DNA from: Neocallimastix lanati (nom. inval.)
Lineage: Eukaryota > Neocallimastigomycota > Neocallimastigomycetes > Neocallimastigales > Neocallimastigaceae
Assembly (NCBI GenBank): GCA_016946835.1
Contig: JACVTC010000007.1
Coordinates: 1,740,001 to 1,772,500, forward strand
Reading direction: 5' to 3'
DNA length: 32,500 nucleotides
The notes beneath the pieces are model-generated. The model worked only from the letters and a program-made list of their open reading frames with translations, did no database searches and had not been told where the DNA came from. This document shows, in pieces, positions 13,063 through 28,849 of this stretch. Both the position numbers and the translations under genes were made by a program. The number at the start of each line of letters is the position of its first letter. Position 1 is the first letter of the stretch.

Positions 13063-14604
13063 CTAATCATCATTATCATTATCATCACTTTCTTCAGTAG
13101 AAGCATCACTATCATTATTATTACTTTCATCTTCCTCTTCTTCTTCTTCTCCTGCTTCATCATCTTCGTCATCATTATCATCCCAAACAATTTTATTGTT
13201 CTTTGCTGGTGCAACCGTTGTTTTATTTTCATCAATATCCATTTCCATTGATTTTGGTTCATCTTCACCTTCCTTAATAATACCTGTTTCCTTTGGCTTT
13301 TCTAATAATGAACCAATAGCTGTTAACATATCATTAGCCTTTAAAATACTATTTTATTATTTTTCATCATATATTATATTTAATTATTTTTTTTAAAAAA
13401 ATATTTTATTAGTAATTTCATTTAAATAAAATAAAACAAAATCATTTATAAAATATTATAATAATAAAATATAAAATGAATTTTATACATATAATTATTT
13501 AAAAAATAAAATATAATTATTTCAATTATATTTTTGTTTTTAGAACTTTGGTAAATTAAAATTATTTTTCAATTAGTATTTAAATGATAATAATAATAGT
13601 AACACTTACTCAACAATTGTAAATCTTAAAACACAACCATTACAAATTTTTCTTCTATCACCAAAGGTTTCCTTCCAAGCAAATGAATTTTCATCCCATT
13701 TGAAATTCTTCTTTCTAATTTTATCAGAAGGAATAGAAGCGTTTACAACACCATATAAAAGTAAACCAATATGGTCAGCAGAGACCTTATTAACTTTACC
13801 AACTACATTAATTTTAATTGAATATTAATAAAAATAATTGTTTAATACTTCATGAGATTCATATAATATTATGTAATATTAATTGTATAGATATATAATT
13901 TATTAAAAATTAATATTTACCAATTTCTAAATTCTTTTTTGGTGAAAATAAATTGAATATAACACCAACTTTAACACTGAAGTATGGAGAATCAAATAAA
14001 ATTTCAGCATTCTTTTGTAAAAATTGAATGTTTGAATAACCAATTACAATCCCATCAAATTCAGGAACATATCTTTTAAATAAAGTATTGGAAAATTAAA
14101 TTATTAGAATTCTTAATAACAGTTTTATAAATAAAAATAATAAACGCTTAAAAAAAATATTAAAAATCCTTAAAATGTATAAATTTAAATTATTTTATTA
14201 ATATATATATATATATGAAATTTCAATTCTTGAAATTTAAATTTTAAATTTAAGATTTGTGAATTAATTTATTCATTATATAATACAATAATCTTTCCAC
14301 TTTTATCTTGAAAAATTTCTAGATATTAAAATAAATATCTAATATTTATTTTAATATTTTAATTTATTTCAATACTTGTTTTTATTCTTTATATAGATAT
14401 AACAATTTAAACATTTATAATTTTTGAACATTCTCTTTAATAATGGAAATATATTGTTGTTTTGGATAAAAATAATTAAAAATACCTCATTAATAATTTT
14501 TTTAAATATTCTTCAACACCTTTACGTGGTTCAGAAGTAAAACATGGTGATAATTTTATAACAAGTCTTGTTACAACTTGTTTGAAATGTGTTTGATTTT
14601 TCAT
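13063..14604 (-). CDS. RPA43: DNA-directed RNA polymerase I subunit RPA43
   Basis: Four exons on the minus strand: 14604-14486, 14072-13921, 13802-13610 and 13348-13063. They give 249 residues. Junction phases are 2, 1 and 2, all GT/AG. Residues 1-90 form the Rpb7-N-like (SHS2) half, including KLSPCFTSEPRKGV and YVPEFDGIVIGYSNI. Residues 90-155 form the OB-fold half, with ADHIGLLLYGVVNASI and a closing GCVLRF strand. Residues from about 175 on are a long Asp/Glu/Asn/Ser tail. A43 pairs with A14-type subunits in the Pol I stalk and docks the initiation factor Rrn3/TIF-IA. The protein is shorter than the yeast and human forms, mainly through short loops in the OB fold. The last intron's acceptor was set at 13,350-13,349 because the nearer AG is out of phase. 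The Rpb7/Rpc8 paralogues are less likely given the 'GLLLYGVVNASI' block and acidic tail. Confidence 0.87.
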
Positions 14605-14773
14605 TTTTATATATATATATATTTATTATATATGTATTATTGATTTTTATTTAAATAATTGTAATAATGAAATCTTTTTTTCATTATAAAAATTATAAAT
14701 TTTTAAGATATTATCCAATCAATTATAATAATTTATTTATTATAAATAATATTTTATATATTAATTTTTTTAT

Positions 14774-14804
<31 letters not shown>

Positions 14805-15106
14805 TTATTTGATTTAAAATTAAAAATCATTATTATTAAAATAATTATTATTAATATTTTTACAAAAAATATTTATATATATTTAAAAAAAACAATTATT
14901 TAAAAAATATAATATTAATATTAATGTCATTTACCATAAAAATAAAAAAAAAACACAAAATAACACAAAATACAAATTAAATATTGTAAAATTAATATTA
15001 TTATTTAATCTTTTTTATTGAAATGTATTTCTATTTTATTATAAATTAGTATTAAATATACATTCTTTTTCCTTGTTTTTTTTGTCTAATTTTTAAATTA
15101 ATAGAT

Positions 15107-15143
<37 letters not shown>

Positions 15144-15251
15144 GTATTATGATTTAAAATCTATTATACAATTAATATCAATACTACAATAAAATTTCAA
15201 TTATATTAATATTATATATAATGATTATTATTGTTAGTTTTTATTATTATT
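14605..15251. other. Intergenic region with long A and T homopolymers
   Basis: This lies between the start of RPA43 and the end of the cyclic-nucleotide-domain gene. It holds A24 at 14,781-14,804 and T30 at 15,109-15,138. A 78-codon open frame at 14,667 reads through the A tract into poly-Lys and is rejected. Confidence 0.7.
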
Positions 15252-17846
15252 TCATTTCATAAACCAGAATTTATTTCTTTTTCTTTCTTGATTAGCCTTA
15301 TGAGCATTCCAAACTTCTTCAACAGTTTCCTTTTTAAATATCTCCCACTTTTTTTCATTAATGAACGCATTTCTTAGATTTTCATAAGGAATATTCATAA
15401 ATCCAGAACTACTAGTAATTAGATCACGAATAGCATTTTTTGATTGCTTATATATATCATCTACATTTTGTTCGTTATCAAAAGAGTTATCAAAACACAT
15501 TGGAAGAGCATTACGCTCATATTCTTGTAGGCATGTAATAAATGAAACAACTGGACATACAACACATTCACATCTCTTTTCAGCAATAACGCTTGCGTAA
15601 GCATGTTTTAAATGATTTTGTTCCGCTGCAACTCTAAGTCTCTGTAATGTTCTTACAGTCCAAGGTTGAGTTATTGAAAGTTCTGGGAAATAGCCAGATG
15701 AGAGAGTAGCAATATGTAATAAATTGTATACTGGTTCATCATTTCGTTTTGGTCTTTTCATATTGGAATAACTATCGAACTTTGTTAAATTATGATTAAT
15801 ATTTAAATCATTTATAAAATCATTAATATCAGAATTTTTATTTTTTTCATTCATTTTATTGGGTTCAATTTTTGATTCTTCTTCAGGAGTATCCTCAGTA
15901 TCTTTAATTTTATTATATTGATAATAATAATATTATTATTACAATATATTTAATTTATATATTATATATTAATAATACATCTATAATAATACAAACCTTC
16001 TTCCTCTAAGTCAATTTTATCAAAATCGATTGAATTAGCTTCAATATCGGAATATAATAATGATTTTTTATCAATTTTTTCGGTTTCTAATAATGAGTTG
16101 GTGTTAGTATTACTCGTACTAACATTGGAATAACTTTCTAATTCTTTTTTATAGAATTTAACTAATTTGACGATTTTAACAGTACCGGATTTTATGAAAT
16201 AGAGTTTACTAATTGGATCGTGCTCTGTAACAATTATCTCTCCTGGATCAAAACTTTGCATATTACAGCTTTGAGCAATTTGACGAATAGTTTGTTGAGA
16301 AAATAAACTAAAATAAAGATTAGAAGAAAGATATTTTTGCATTAAAATAGTTGAATGTTGTTTATCAAGGAACATAATTTTTCTAAATGCTTTCTATATA
16401 TTTAAAATAAATAATTTAATATATTTGCAATAATAAAATATACAATAAATAATAATAGCATTAATATATTATTTTTATTTAAAAATATTAAATTTAAATA
16501 AATATATGTATATATTTAAATTATTATATATATATAATTAAATTATTATTTTACCGCATCAGCAATTAAAAATGCAGTTGGTTTAGAGCAAACAACAGTG
16601 GCTTCACGTTTTCCTTTCATAATAACACCTTCTTCTCCAAAACAACATCCACTTTGCAATATAGCTACTTTATTAGCAAAATAGTTAACATTTTCTTCAT
16701 TTTCTTTGATTTCTTCATCATCAGAATCACCACCACTTTGTTCCTTTTTAAAAACTTCACATTGTCCTTCTAAAATATAATATACAGCTTGAGCTTCTCT
16801 TTCCTCTTTCACTAATATAGTACCAGTAGGATACTCTTCATAGGTTAGAATTTTACATAGAGCTTTACTTTGAGATTGATCATAATACGTCATGAATGGG
16901 GTTAATTTAATAGAGATTTGAAATAGTAAATCTTCCTCTTCACTTTGAGTTTTATCAGGTTTATTAATTAATTCTTTTATTTTTTTAGTTTGATCTGAAA
17001 AAATATTCATATCTTCCGATCCACGATTTATACCAAATCCCATACATACTGTTTGTAATCTAATATAATCAAATATTTTTCCAATAAGACGTTTCCAGTA
17101 AATACAAGCCCTCTCATATGAACTTAAAGAGGATAAATCTCCTAACTCTGGAAGTTCTGCCCATAAATTAATTAAACGTTCTGGAAAAACAATTTCTTCA
17201 AATTTACTGTCATCATCAAAAATAATTTTTTTTCTATTTGGTACATCTTCTTCATTAATACTTGATGAATTTGATTCAAATATACTGAAATTACTATCAG
17301 AATCAGAACTATTATCATCTAATAGATCATTTTCAAATTCTATGGAAATTTTATAATTAATTTATTATATATATATAATAAAATAAGAATAAAAATAAAA
17401 CAATTTTTTTTTATATATATTTAAATTTATTTTAAATTTTATTCAAAATAATACAGAAATATTGTTAATAGAATAATTCATAAGAAAATTATTTTCATTA
17501 TTTATTTTTATTTATAAAACGCAAAATTTACCATCACGCTTAAAAGTAAATAAATTTACTTCTATATCTTCATAATTTTTTTTCTCTATTCAGAATAATA
17601 TTAATAATAATTATGATGATTATAATAGTAATAATAATATAATAATAATAAAATTATTAATTATTAATTTTTTTTTTTTTTTTTTTTATTTATTTTATTT
17701 TATTTTATTTTATTTTTACTATAAATATTAATAATTTATTATAATTTTATTTTTGAAAAAAATAAAAAATTAAATAAAAAATAATAAAATAAAAATTTTG
17801 GATTTTACACTGTTCGAAAATTTTATTAAAATATTTTACCTTCCAT
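15252..17846 (-). CDS. Protein with two cyclic-nucleotide-binding domains, CNBD2-like
   Basis: Four exons on the minus strand: 17846-17840 (only ATG GAA G), 17339-16555, 16393-15997 and 15901-15252. They give 612 residues. Junction phases are 1, 0 and 1. Residues 1-70 are acidic and Ser/Asn-rich. A helical block (about 65-148) leads into CNBD-A (about 149-264). Its phosphate-binding cassette reads FGEEGVIMKGKREATV, keeping the key Glu (238) and Arg (247). CNBD-B starts near 284 with a good first half (FDPGEIIVTEHD, LYFIKSGTVKIVK). It is split by about 100 low-complexity residues, and its cassette is degenerate: SGYFPELS at 465-472 has Pro for the usual Gly, and no matching Arg is seen. The pre-CNBD helices and the two-domain order resemble CNBD2, a flagellum/sperm-associated protein in animals. 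There is no kinase, channel or PKA inhibitor motif. Intron 3 uses a GTTTGT donor and an AAAG acceptor. Confidence 0.78.
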
Positions 17847-17974
17847 TATTATTAAATAATTAAAGAAAAGTATAGACGATAGTTTATTTTTTATATAATA
17901 ATGCAATAAAATTAAATAGTTTAATTATAGTCAATCTTCAATGAAGTAATAATGTTGCTTTAAGGGTATAAAAC

Positions 17975-18038
<64 letters not shown>

Positions 18039-20410
18039 TATTTTTAGTATTAATATTTATCTTTTTTTTTTGTTTTTTTGTTTTTTTTGTTTTTTTGTTT
18101 TTTTATTTTTGTTTTTTTATTGATTTATTTATATACTTATTATTTTTTTATTATAAAATATTGCATATTCATGTTTCTTCTTTTTTTTTTTTTTTCTTTT
18201 TTCTTTTTTTTTTTTTTTTCTTTTTTAATTTTAGTTTTAATTTTATTCAATTTATTCTCGACTAATATATCTATTAATTTTAAAAATTTTTTATATTTTT
18301 TTAGTTTACAATATATATATTAAGAAAAAGAATTTTAAATCTATAAATAAAGTATGTATGACATTTTCTTCTATTTTTCTATTTTCTTATTTTTTTCAGT
18401 ATCTTTAAATAAAATTTTTTAACCACTTAAAAACTTTAAATAGATTTTTATATTTAAATTATTATTTATATTAATTTTAAAAAATAAAAATCAAGATATT
18501 TGTATCTTAATTATATAAACTTTATTAGTTAATGTTAAAAGTCTTTATAACTTATTGTGGCTTATACCATTTAAGCATTATAACAATTCCAGTATTCATA
18601 TTCTTTAAACCTATAATGAATTTTAGATTAAATTTTGATTATTTATTAATATCATTGAATTAATAATAAATATCTTTGTAAATTCCAAATTTATTTTTAC
18701 TTTAACTTTTTTTCTTTTAAATAATTTTTTAAAGAAATTTAATAAATTAAGGAAGATATCAATTTATTTATTAAAATCTTCAATTTTAAAGTTTTTATGC
18801 ATTTATTCCTTTTTTGCGATAATTTAATATCATTTATTATTTAGTATGTATTAATAGTTTTCTTTATTTTAAAATATGATTTATCCTATGGAGTTTATAA
18901 TATGTGAATAAACGAGGGTTAATTCAAAATTATTTTATTAAATATTTAATTTTTTATATTATTTTGATCTTCATAACTACATAGTATAGATAATATATTA
19001 ACTAACTACAAATAACTAATAGTTAAACAAATTATTTACACAAATTTGGATTATTTAGCTATCATCCTTTTTTAATTTTAATTATAACATATTAGGATTG
19101 TAGAAAATTCAAGACCATAATTATTAATTCTATTTAACATTAAAAGATGAAAATTAATTTTAATCAAAGATATTTAAATTTAAACATTGTTAAATATTTT
19201 AATTATCATGTAAGAATAATTTATTTTTTTATACTATCAAGAATTCATTCTACTTTAATTATAATATGATGATTAGTAATATATATGCAAAGATAATTCT
19301 CTAATAATTTCAAAGTGTTTAGTTTGTTTAAAATGACATATAATATTTAATTAAGTCTATTTTTTATGAATTATTCAGATTAATAAATTGAAACTTAATT
19401 TATAAATCAATTGTGGCTTAATAAATTAATTCACATTACTGATGTCAAAATAGATATAATTTATTTATTAATTAATTTTTTATACTATTAATTAATTTAG
19501 ATGAAAAAACTTTTTTTTTTTTTTTTTTTTTTAAATAATAACTATGAAACAAATATTAAATAATCTCAATATTCAATATTGTTATAGTTAAAAGACGAAA
19601 AACAAAGTTATATCATTTTGTGATAATATTAAAATTATATATTTATAATAATTTTTATTATTAGTATTCTTTTTTTTGTATTACAATCTTCATTCTTATA
19701 AATATATATATATATATTTTAAAAAAATTGATTACTTTTATAATTTTCTTTGTTATAGTTTTATATATATATATAATTTTATAAAGGTTTGATTTTAAAA
19801 ATTTTTTATAATATAAAAATATATATATTTAAAATTTCAGTTTTTTTTAAAAAAAAATATAAAAAAAAAAAAAAAAAATTGAGCTCTTTAAAATAAAAAA
19901 GTTATATTAAGTTATTATTTAAATGTTACTGATATTCATGCTTCCATTTACTAGGAATTACTAATACTTATTAATCGTTAATATTCGGATTTTTATAATA
20001 TTAATATTTTATAAACTATTATTACTAGAATTGAATATATATAAATAAATAGTATTAAATTATGATTATATCATAATATGCATTTATATATTAAATTATA
20101 TTAATAATTCTTGTACGAGTATTTAATATAAAATCTCTTACTATACAGCCTAAAACATTAGAGCATTACTAGATAATTAATTAAAATGTATGTTTAAACC
20201 AATGTTATTTATATTTGATAATCTTTCAAAATATCTGATTTATAAATTAGTATTTATTAAACATTAGATATTAATTAAATATTCGTTTGAAAATATTATA
20301 TAATATTTGTATATATAGAATGTGTATAATATATAATATATAAATAATAAACAATAACTAACTAAACTAATAAATAACTAGATAACAAATTCTTTATTTT
20401 ATAGTTTAGT
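17847..20410. other. 2.5-kb gene desert upstream of the CNBD gene
   Basis: This is AT-rich throughout. It contains the (TA)n-T composite at 17,977-18,039, a T-rich stretch with spurious poly-Phe reading (about 18,040-18,330), T runs near 19,511-19,531, and moderately more complex sequence at 18,530-19,450 with no sustained frame. No gene or RNA was recognised. Confidence 0.6.
17977..18039. repeat. (TA)n tract fused to a T tract
   Basis: About 22 TA units run directly into about 19 T residues, with the same architecture as in CC2D1 intron 1. It lies about 130 bp upstream of the CNBD gene start. Confidence 0.9.
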
Positions 20411-20656
20411 TTATTCTTGGTAATGAAAGTGTTTTTTGCTAAACCTCTCAAAAAATAACTCAGGAGAGCTACTGATGATCGGTATTGTATTAGTAAGATA
20501 TTCCGCAAGCCCCACAATGTACGGAACAGTAGACCCCTGTGAACTTTTTAGGAGTTGTTCATTTAAATGTCCCCGTTCTCCAGTATTAAATTTTAGCTCA
20601 TCTAAAGCTGAAATTCCATCAAAAAGGAATATATAAATATACCTGCTTATGAAATT

Positions 20657-20684
20657 TTCATATTCTAAAATATTAGAATATGAA
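20657..20684. repeat. Perfect 12-bp inverted repeat (hairpin 1) inside the relic island
   Basis: TTCATATTCTAA, a 4-nt spacer, then TTAGAATATGAA. It lies two bases from a second perfect hairpin and inside the 135-codon open frame. Confidence 0.85.
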
Positions 20685-20686
20685 GG

Positions 20687-20709
20687 AAGTAAGGGAAGAT
20701 CCCTTACTT
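20687..20709. repeat. Perfect 10-bp inverted repeat (hairpin 2) inside the relic island
   Basis: AAGTAAGGGA, spacer AGA, then TCCCTTACTT. The stem contains a G/C triplet, unusual for this window, so chance is less likely than for pure A/T palindromes. Confidence 0.85.
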
Positions 20710-20955
20710 TATTTACAAATAAAATAAAAAGGACATCGATGAAATCTAAAGATTTACATTGATATAAAGAAAAGGTAGAGCATTCAAATATCCAATGGAT
20801 AAATGATTGATCACCTTTTCACCATTTCCACACTTTTTTTTTTTTTTTTTTTAATGGCAAGCAAATCACCTTTTCCACAGCAAATGTAGAATTTAGGACA
20901 ATGTCAGAAACTCTTCCACTTCTAATTGCAATAGTGGTAATATAGTATTCATATA

Positions 20956-21106
20956 ATATTCATAAATACTTGGATTTATATTACAATTAATATCAAAATA
21001 ATATAAATTAAACATAAAATAGACACTTTTTTTTTTTTTTTTTTTTAATTATTCTAAAAATTTTATTTATTTTTTTATTTAATTAAAAAAAAATTAAAAA
21101 AATTTC

Positions 21107-21138
<32 letters not shown>

Positions 21139-22132
21139 TAGGTATATATATAATATTATTTTTTAATAAATAATTTATGTTACATTTTTTTTTTTTTTTT
21201 TTCTAAAGAATATAAAACTTTAATTAAATATTATGTTAATGTGTTGACGATTAATATAGTTTGTTATGACGTAATATAAATTATGTTTATATGATAAAAT
21301 TATTATGAAAGAAAAAATAAATAAAAAAAAAAAAAAAAATATTTGTATGTTAAGAATTAAATTAATGATTTTCTTTAGTTTTCTATAAATTTAATATATA
21401 CATTAATATTTAGTTCTGTACAAAGAAATATATATATTTTTCTTTACTTTTTTTGTTTTAACTCTCTTTAAAATGAATTTTTTGTTATTATTTTTTTTCT
21501 TTTTTTTTTTTTTTACTTTTGTAATTTGTTTACTTTTTTTTTAAATGAATCTTAATTCGTGTTTAATGAACTATACTATAAATTAATGAAAGAAAAATAA
21601 CTAAAAAAAAGAATATTATGTACATATATAACTATATATTTTTATTCTCATTCTTTTTTTTGAACTATTTCTTTTAATTTTAATTTTTTTTATTATTATT
21701 TTTTATTAAAAAATAATAAATTAAAATTAAAAATAAATAATTAAAAAAAGTCTAATTTATTCAAACTAAAAGAAAAAAAATATATGAATAACTGATTAAT
21801 AAATAATTTATGATTTATTATGCTAACTTTGATTATAAAATAATAAATTTTGATAATATGTAGTTAATTTAATTCTTTCGTTTTTCAATTTTCTTAACTA
21901 TATTTGTCTCTTTCTTTTTTTTTTTTTAATTTGAAAGATGCTGATAATAAAAAAGAAAGTATTATAAAAAAATTCCTATTTAAATTAAAAAATTATTAAA
22001 ATATTAAATTTCCTTCTTTTTTATTCAACTTAAACAACCTCTTGTACTTTTCCCTAATAAATATTTTCTCCATAATAATTATAATATTATATATATATAG
22101 TAAAAAATGTTTAATAAATTAATGTTCTAAAT
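20956..22132. other. AT-rich region downstream of DED1
   Basis: This holds many A and T homopolymers (for example near 21,028-21,046, 21,108-21,138 and 21,187-21,202) and presumably the DED1 3' UTR near 22,000-22,132. No open frame or RNA gene was recognised. Confidence 0.65.
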
Positions 22133-26305
<4,173 letters not shown>

Positions 26306-26561
26306 TTAGTCATTTATAACGTCTTTCCAGTTTCTATTCTTGTAGTTATTACTTTGGACTAATAAATATAAGGTTTCTGGATCGACTTTTGCGACTACCT
26401 CCTGAATTTATATAGGGGACTTTTTTCCCTATAGATGAAGTTGGTGCTACCTCTCCATTGTATGTATTCCTATTGCTATACTATCCAATTGCTAGTGCAG
26501 AGAGCGGTTGATCTATGAAAAGATTAGTGTGTAGTTCCTCTCCCGATGATGATTTAAAAGA
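26306..26561 (-). pseudogene. Second GC-shifted decayed coding island, family unknown
   Basis: The minus strand from 26,561 to 26,352 is one frame of 70 codons broken by a single TAG (26,483-26,481). The first part includes SSSGEELHTNLFIDQPLSA, and the second includes NTYNGEVAPTSSIGKKVPY and a Ser/Arg-rich SRKSRSR stretch. A second frame (26,407-26,306) then reads IQEVVAKVDPETLYLLVQ before a stop. This suggests one protein with a nonsense codon and a frameshift. The codons CCG, CTC, TCG, CGC and GGG are used, unlike local genes. The Ser/Arg patch and small residues would suit a retroelement gag-like protein, but no motif proves it. GC-rich sequence continues to about 26,610. A non-coding RNA was considered, but no known RNA family was recognised. 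Confidence 0.4.
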
Positions 26562-26619
26562 TCACTAAAATCAAGCCCTATTGTCCTCCTTTCTCGTTAA
26601 TCCCAGTACGAAAAAAAAA

Positions 26620-27894
26620 TAAAAAAAAAGATCAATAAAATGAATATAAATATATATATCTTTTTTATAATAAAAAAAAAGTTTTAATATATATTGAACT
26701 TAATAAAATGTAAATATAATTCTTTTTTAATAATAAATTAAAATAAAAATATATTTCTTTTTTAATAATCTATAACAATGAAACTTTTATTATTATTATT
26801 GGTATTAAATTATATATAAGAAGTGGATATAACAGAATGTAGAATAAGCCTTAATTTTTATTATATTAAATATATTTAATTTATATTACATTTTATTTTT
26901 AATATAACAAGATAAAATTTGATTTAGATGATTTATATAATTATAATAATACAGAAATTTTTTTAATAATAAAATATATTATTGCTAATAATTGATTAAT
27001 ATATAAATAATATTAACAATCTTATATATTATTTTTTAACAATTTTTAATATATATATCTTTTAAACGGACATTACTATTATATTTATTTGATATATATT
27101 ATTATATATTATCTTTTTATTCTTTTTCCCTCATTTTTTAAATTATCCTTTTTTTTTTTTAAAAGTTAGTTTCAATAAATGATTGGATAAAATTATATTA
27201 ATATTATGTATTATTAAAATTTTAAACTAAATTAAATCTAGAATTTCTATCTAAAAAATATTTTAAAAATAATTATATAGAAAATGATTAATAATATAAT
27301 AATATGATATATTATATATATTATTATTTATTATTTTATTAATAATTATTTATTATTTATTATTTATAATTTATTATTTATTATTTATGTATTGATTTAT
27401 TATTAATTATTAGTATTTATCATTTATCATTTATTATTTATTATTTATTATTTATTATTTATTATTGATGTATTGATATATTGATTTATTATTTATTATT
27501 TATTATTTACTATTTACTATTTATTATTTACTATTTATTTTATTATTTATTATACATAATTTAATTATTCAATTATTTATTATTTATTATTTGCAATTTA
27601 TTTTATTATTTATTATATATTTTGTTTTTTATTACTGTTTATTATTAAGTAAATAAATGTATTATAGTAGTTCTGTAATTATATTTTTTTATTCTATTTA
27701 ATAAAATAAAAAAACACTAATACATAACAAATATAAGTTATTTTATTATACTATATTTTTTTTCTATTATAATTAATCTATATCTTGATTATCTAATTAT
27801 TGTGTTTATTTAATTATTAGTTATAAATTACTAATAATTTATAATTCTGTATTTATTGCTTATTTATTATTTATTATTTTTATTTTTTAATAAT
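26620..27894. other. AT-rich region with degenerate TTATTTA repeats
   Basis: From about 27,330 to 27,620 the sequence is a degenerate array of TTATTTA and ATTTATT units. No coding frame is present on either strand. Confidence 0.65.
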
Positions 27895-28165
27895 ATATTC
27901 TTATTAAATTCTCTAATTATTAGTACTAATTATTAATATTATTTATTTATTTATTTATTATTTATAATAATTCATTATTATTGATTATATATTATTGTTT
28001 ATTATCATTTTATATAAAAAATTTTTTACATACATATTTTATTTATTCTATTATTTTATTTATCATTAATTATTATTTTATGATTACCTATTATTTATAA
28101 TTTAATAATTAATTATTTACTACTATAATACTGTTTTTGATATGTTTTATTATTTATTATAACCA
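27895..28165 (+). repeat. Inverted-repeat arm A (partner 28,850-29,135)
   Basis: The sequence from ATTATTAGTACT (near 27,915) to TTTTTGATATGTTTTATTAT (about 28,130-28,150) recurs in reverse complement at 28,850-29,135, in the same internal order with small indels. The complex end motif makes the match more than shared A/T bias. Confidence 0.7.
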
Positions 28166-28262
28166 GTTTTATATGAATTTATTACACCATAATTATAATA
28201 AGATATTAGTATATTAATTAAATAGACATATATAAATTTATAAAATACTAAATAATATATAT

Positions 28263-28455
28263 TAATTATAAATAATAAATAATAAATAATTAATAAATAA
28301 TAAATAATAAATAATAAATAATAAATAATAAATAATAAATAATAAATAATAAATAATAAATAATAAATAATAAATAATTATAATAAATAATAAATAATAA
28401 ATAATAAATAATAAATAACTAAATAATAAATAATAAATAATAAATAATAAATAAA
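28263..28455. repeat. AATAAAT heptamer array
   Basis: About 27 copies of a 7-bp unit abut the outer edge of inverted-repeat arm B. A matching TTATTTA array lies outside the other arm (about 29,555-29,670), so the repeats mirror each other. Confidence 0.85.
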
Positions 28456-28706
28456 ATATATATGACAAAGGAATAAATAAATTCTAAATATAAAAAAATA
28501 ATATTTATAAGGTACGCCTATAAAGAATAAATATAAATTACGTTCCATTATCATAATAAGGATGTTAAATATCAAAAGTCAATTATTTAGAAGCAAGCCT
28601 AGAAGTCAAAAGGATCGTTAACATATATAAGTTATATCATTTGTTGAAATTGAAAAACTTTTAACAAAGGACAACCTATCTATATATTTTATTACTATTT
28701 TTATCT
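28442..28706 (+). repeat. Inverted-repeat arm B (partner 29,162-29,422)
   Basis: Shared landmarks in order: AAATAAAATATATAT, ATTTATAAGGTACGCCT, CCATTATCATAATAAGGATG, CGTTAACATATATAAGTTAT, GTTGAAATTGAAA, ACAAAGGAC, TTATTACTAT. By eye roughly four in five bases agree with the reverse complement of 29,162-29,422. The spacer is about 455 bp. Confidence 0.85.
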
Positions 28707-28849
28707 TATAATTTAGATTTATAATATTTAGAATTTTATAATATTTTTCTATTAAATTGTAAATATTATTTTAAAATTATACTGATGTATTATATAAAAT
28801 TGATCCAATAAACTAAAAATATTTTTAATTCTATATTTAACATATAATA

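Larger units (their letters stand above)
20411..20955 (-). pseudogene. GC-shifted decayed coding island, family unknown
   Basis: On the minus strand, 20,818 down to the TAA at 20,413-20,411 is open for 135 codons with no ATG. The translation has normal protein composition (e.g. YIYIFLFDGISALDELKFN, GSTVPYIVGLAEYLTNTIP). It uses codons rare elsewhere in this window (CGG, GGG, GCG, CCG). Upstream, 20,955-20,845 reads well in another frame (TTIAIRSGRVSDIVLNSTF). The two parts are separated by A18-A19 and by a near-duplicate of the string GTGGAAAAGGTGAT. The picture is a once-coding sequence broken by a poly-A-bearing insertion or expansion and at least one frameshift. An alternative is a real gene with an intron of about 55 nt. 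'IFLFDGISALDEL' looks Walker-B-like, but this is only a guess. A 66-codon plus-strand frame at 20,436 is its antisense shadow. Confidence 0.45.

Noticed and set aside
18078-18323. Phe-rich 81-codon open frame
   Set aside because: Arises from T tracts; no normal composition.
20436-20636. 66-codon plus-strand open frame with normal-looking composition
   Set aside because: The opposite strand is open for twice as long and continues beyond it; this is more likely the antisense shadow of the relic.
26306-26610. Island considered as an rRNA, snRNA or snoRNA fragment
   Set aside because: No match to the conserved cores of U1-U6, U3 or large-subunit rRNA that I could recognise, and a frame with one stop explains it better.
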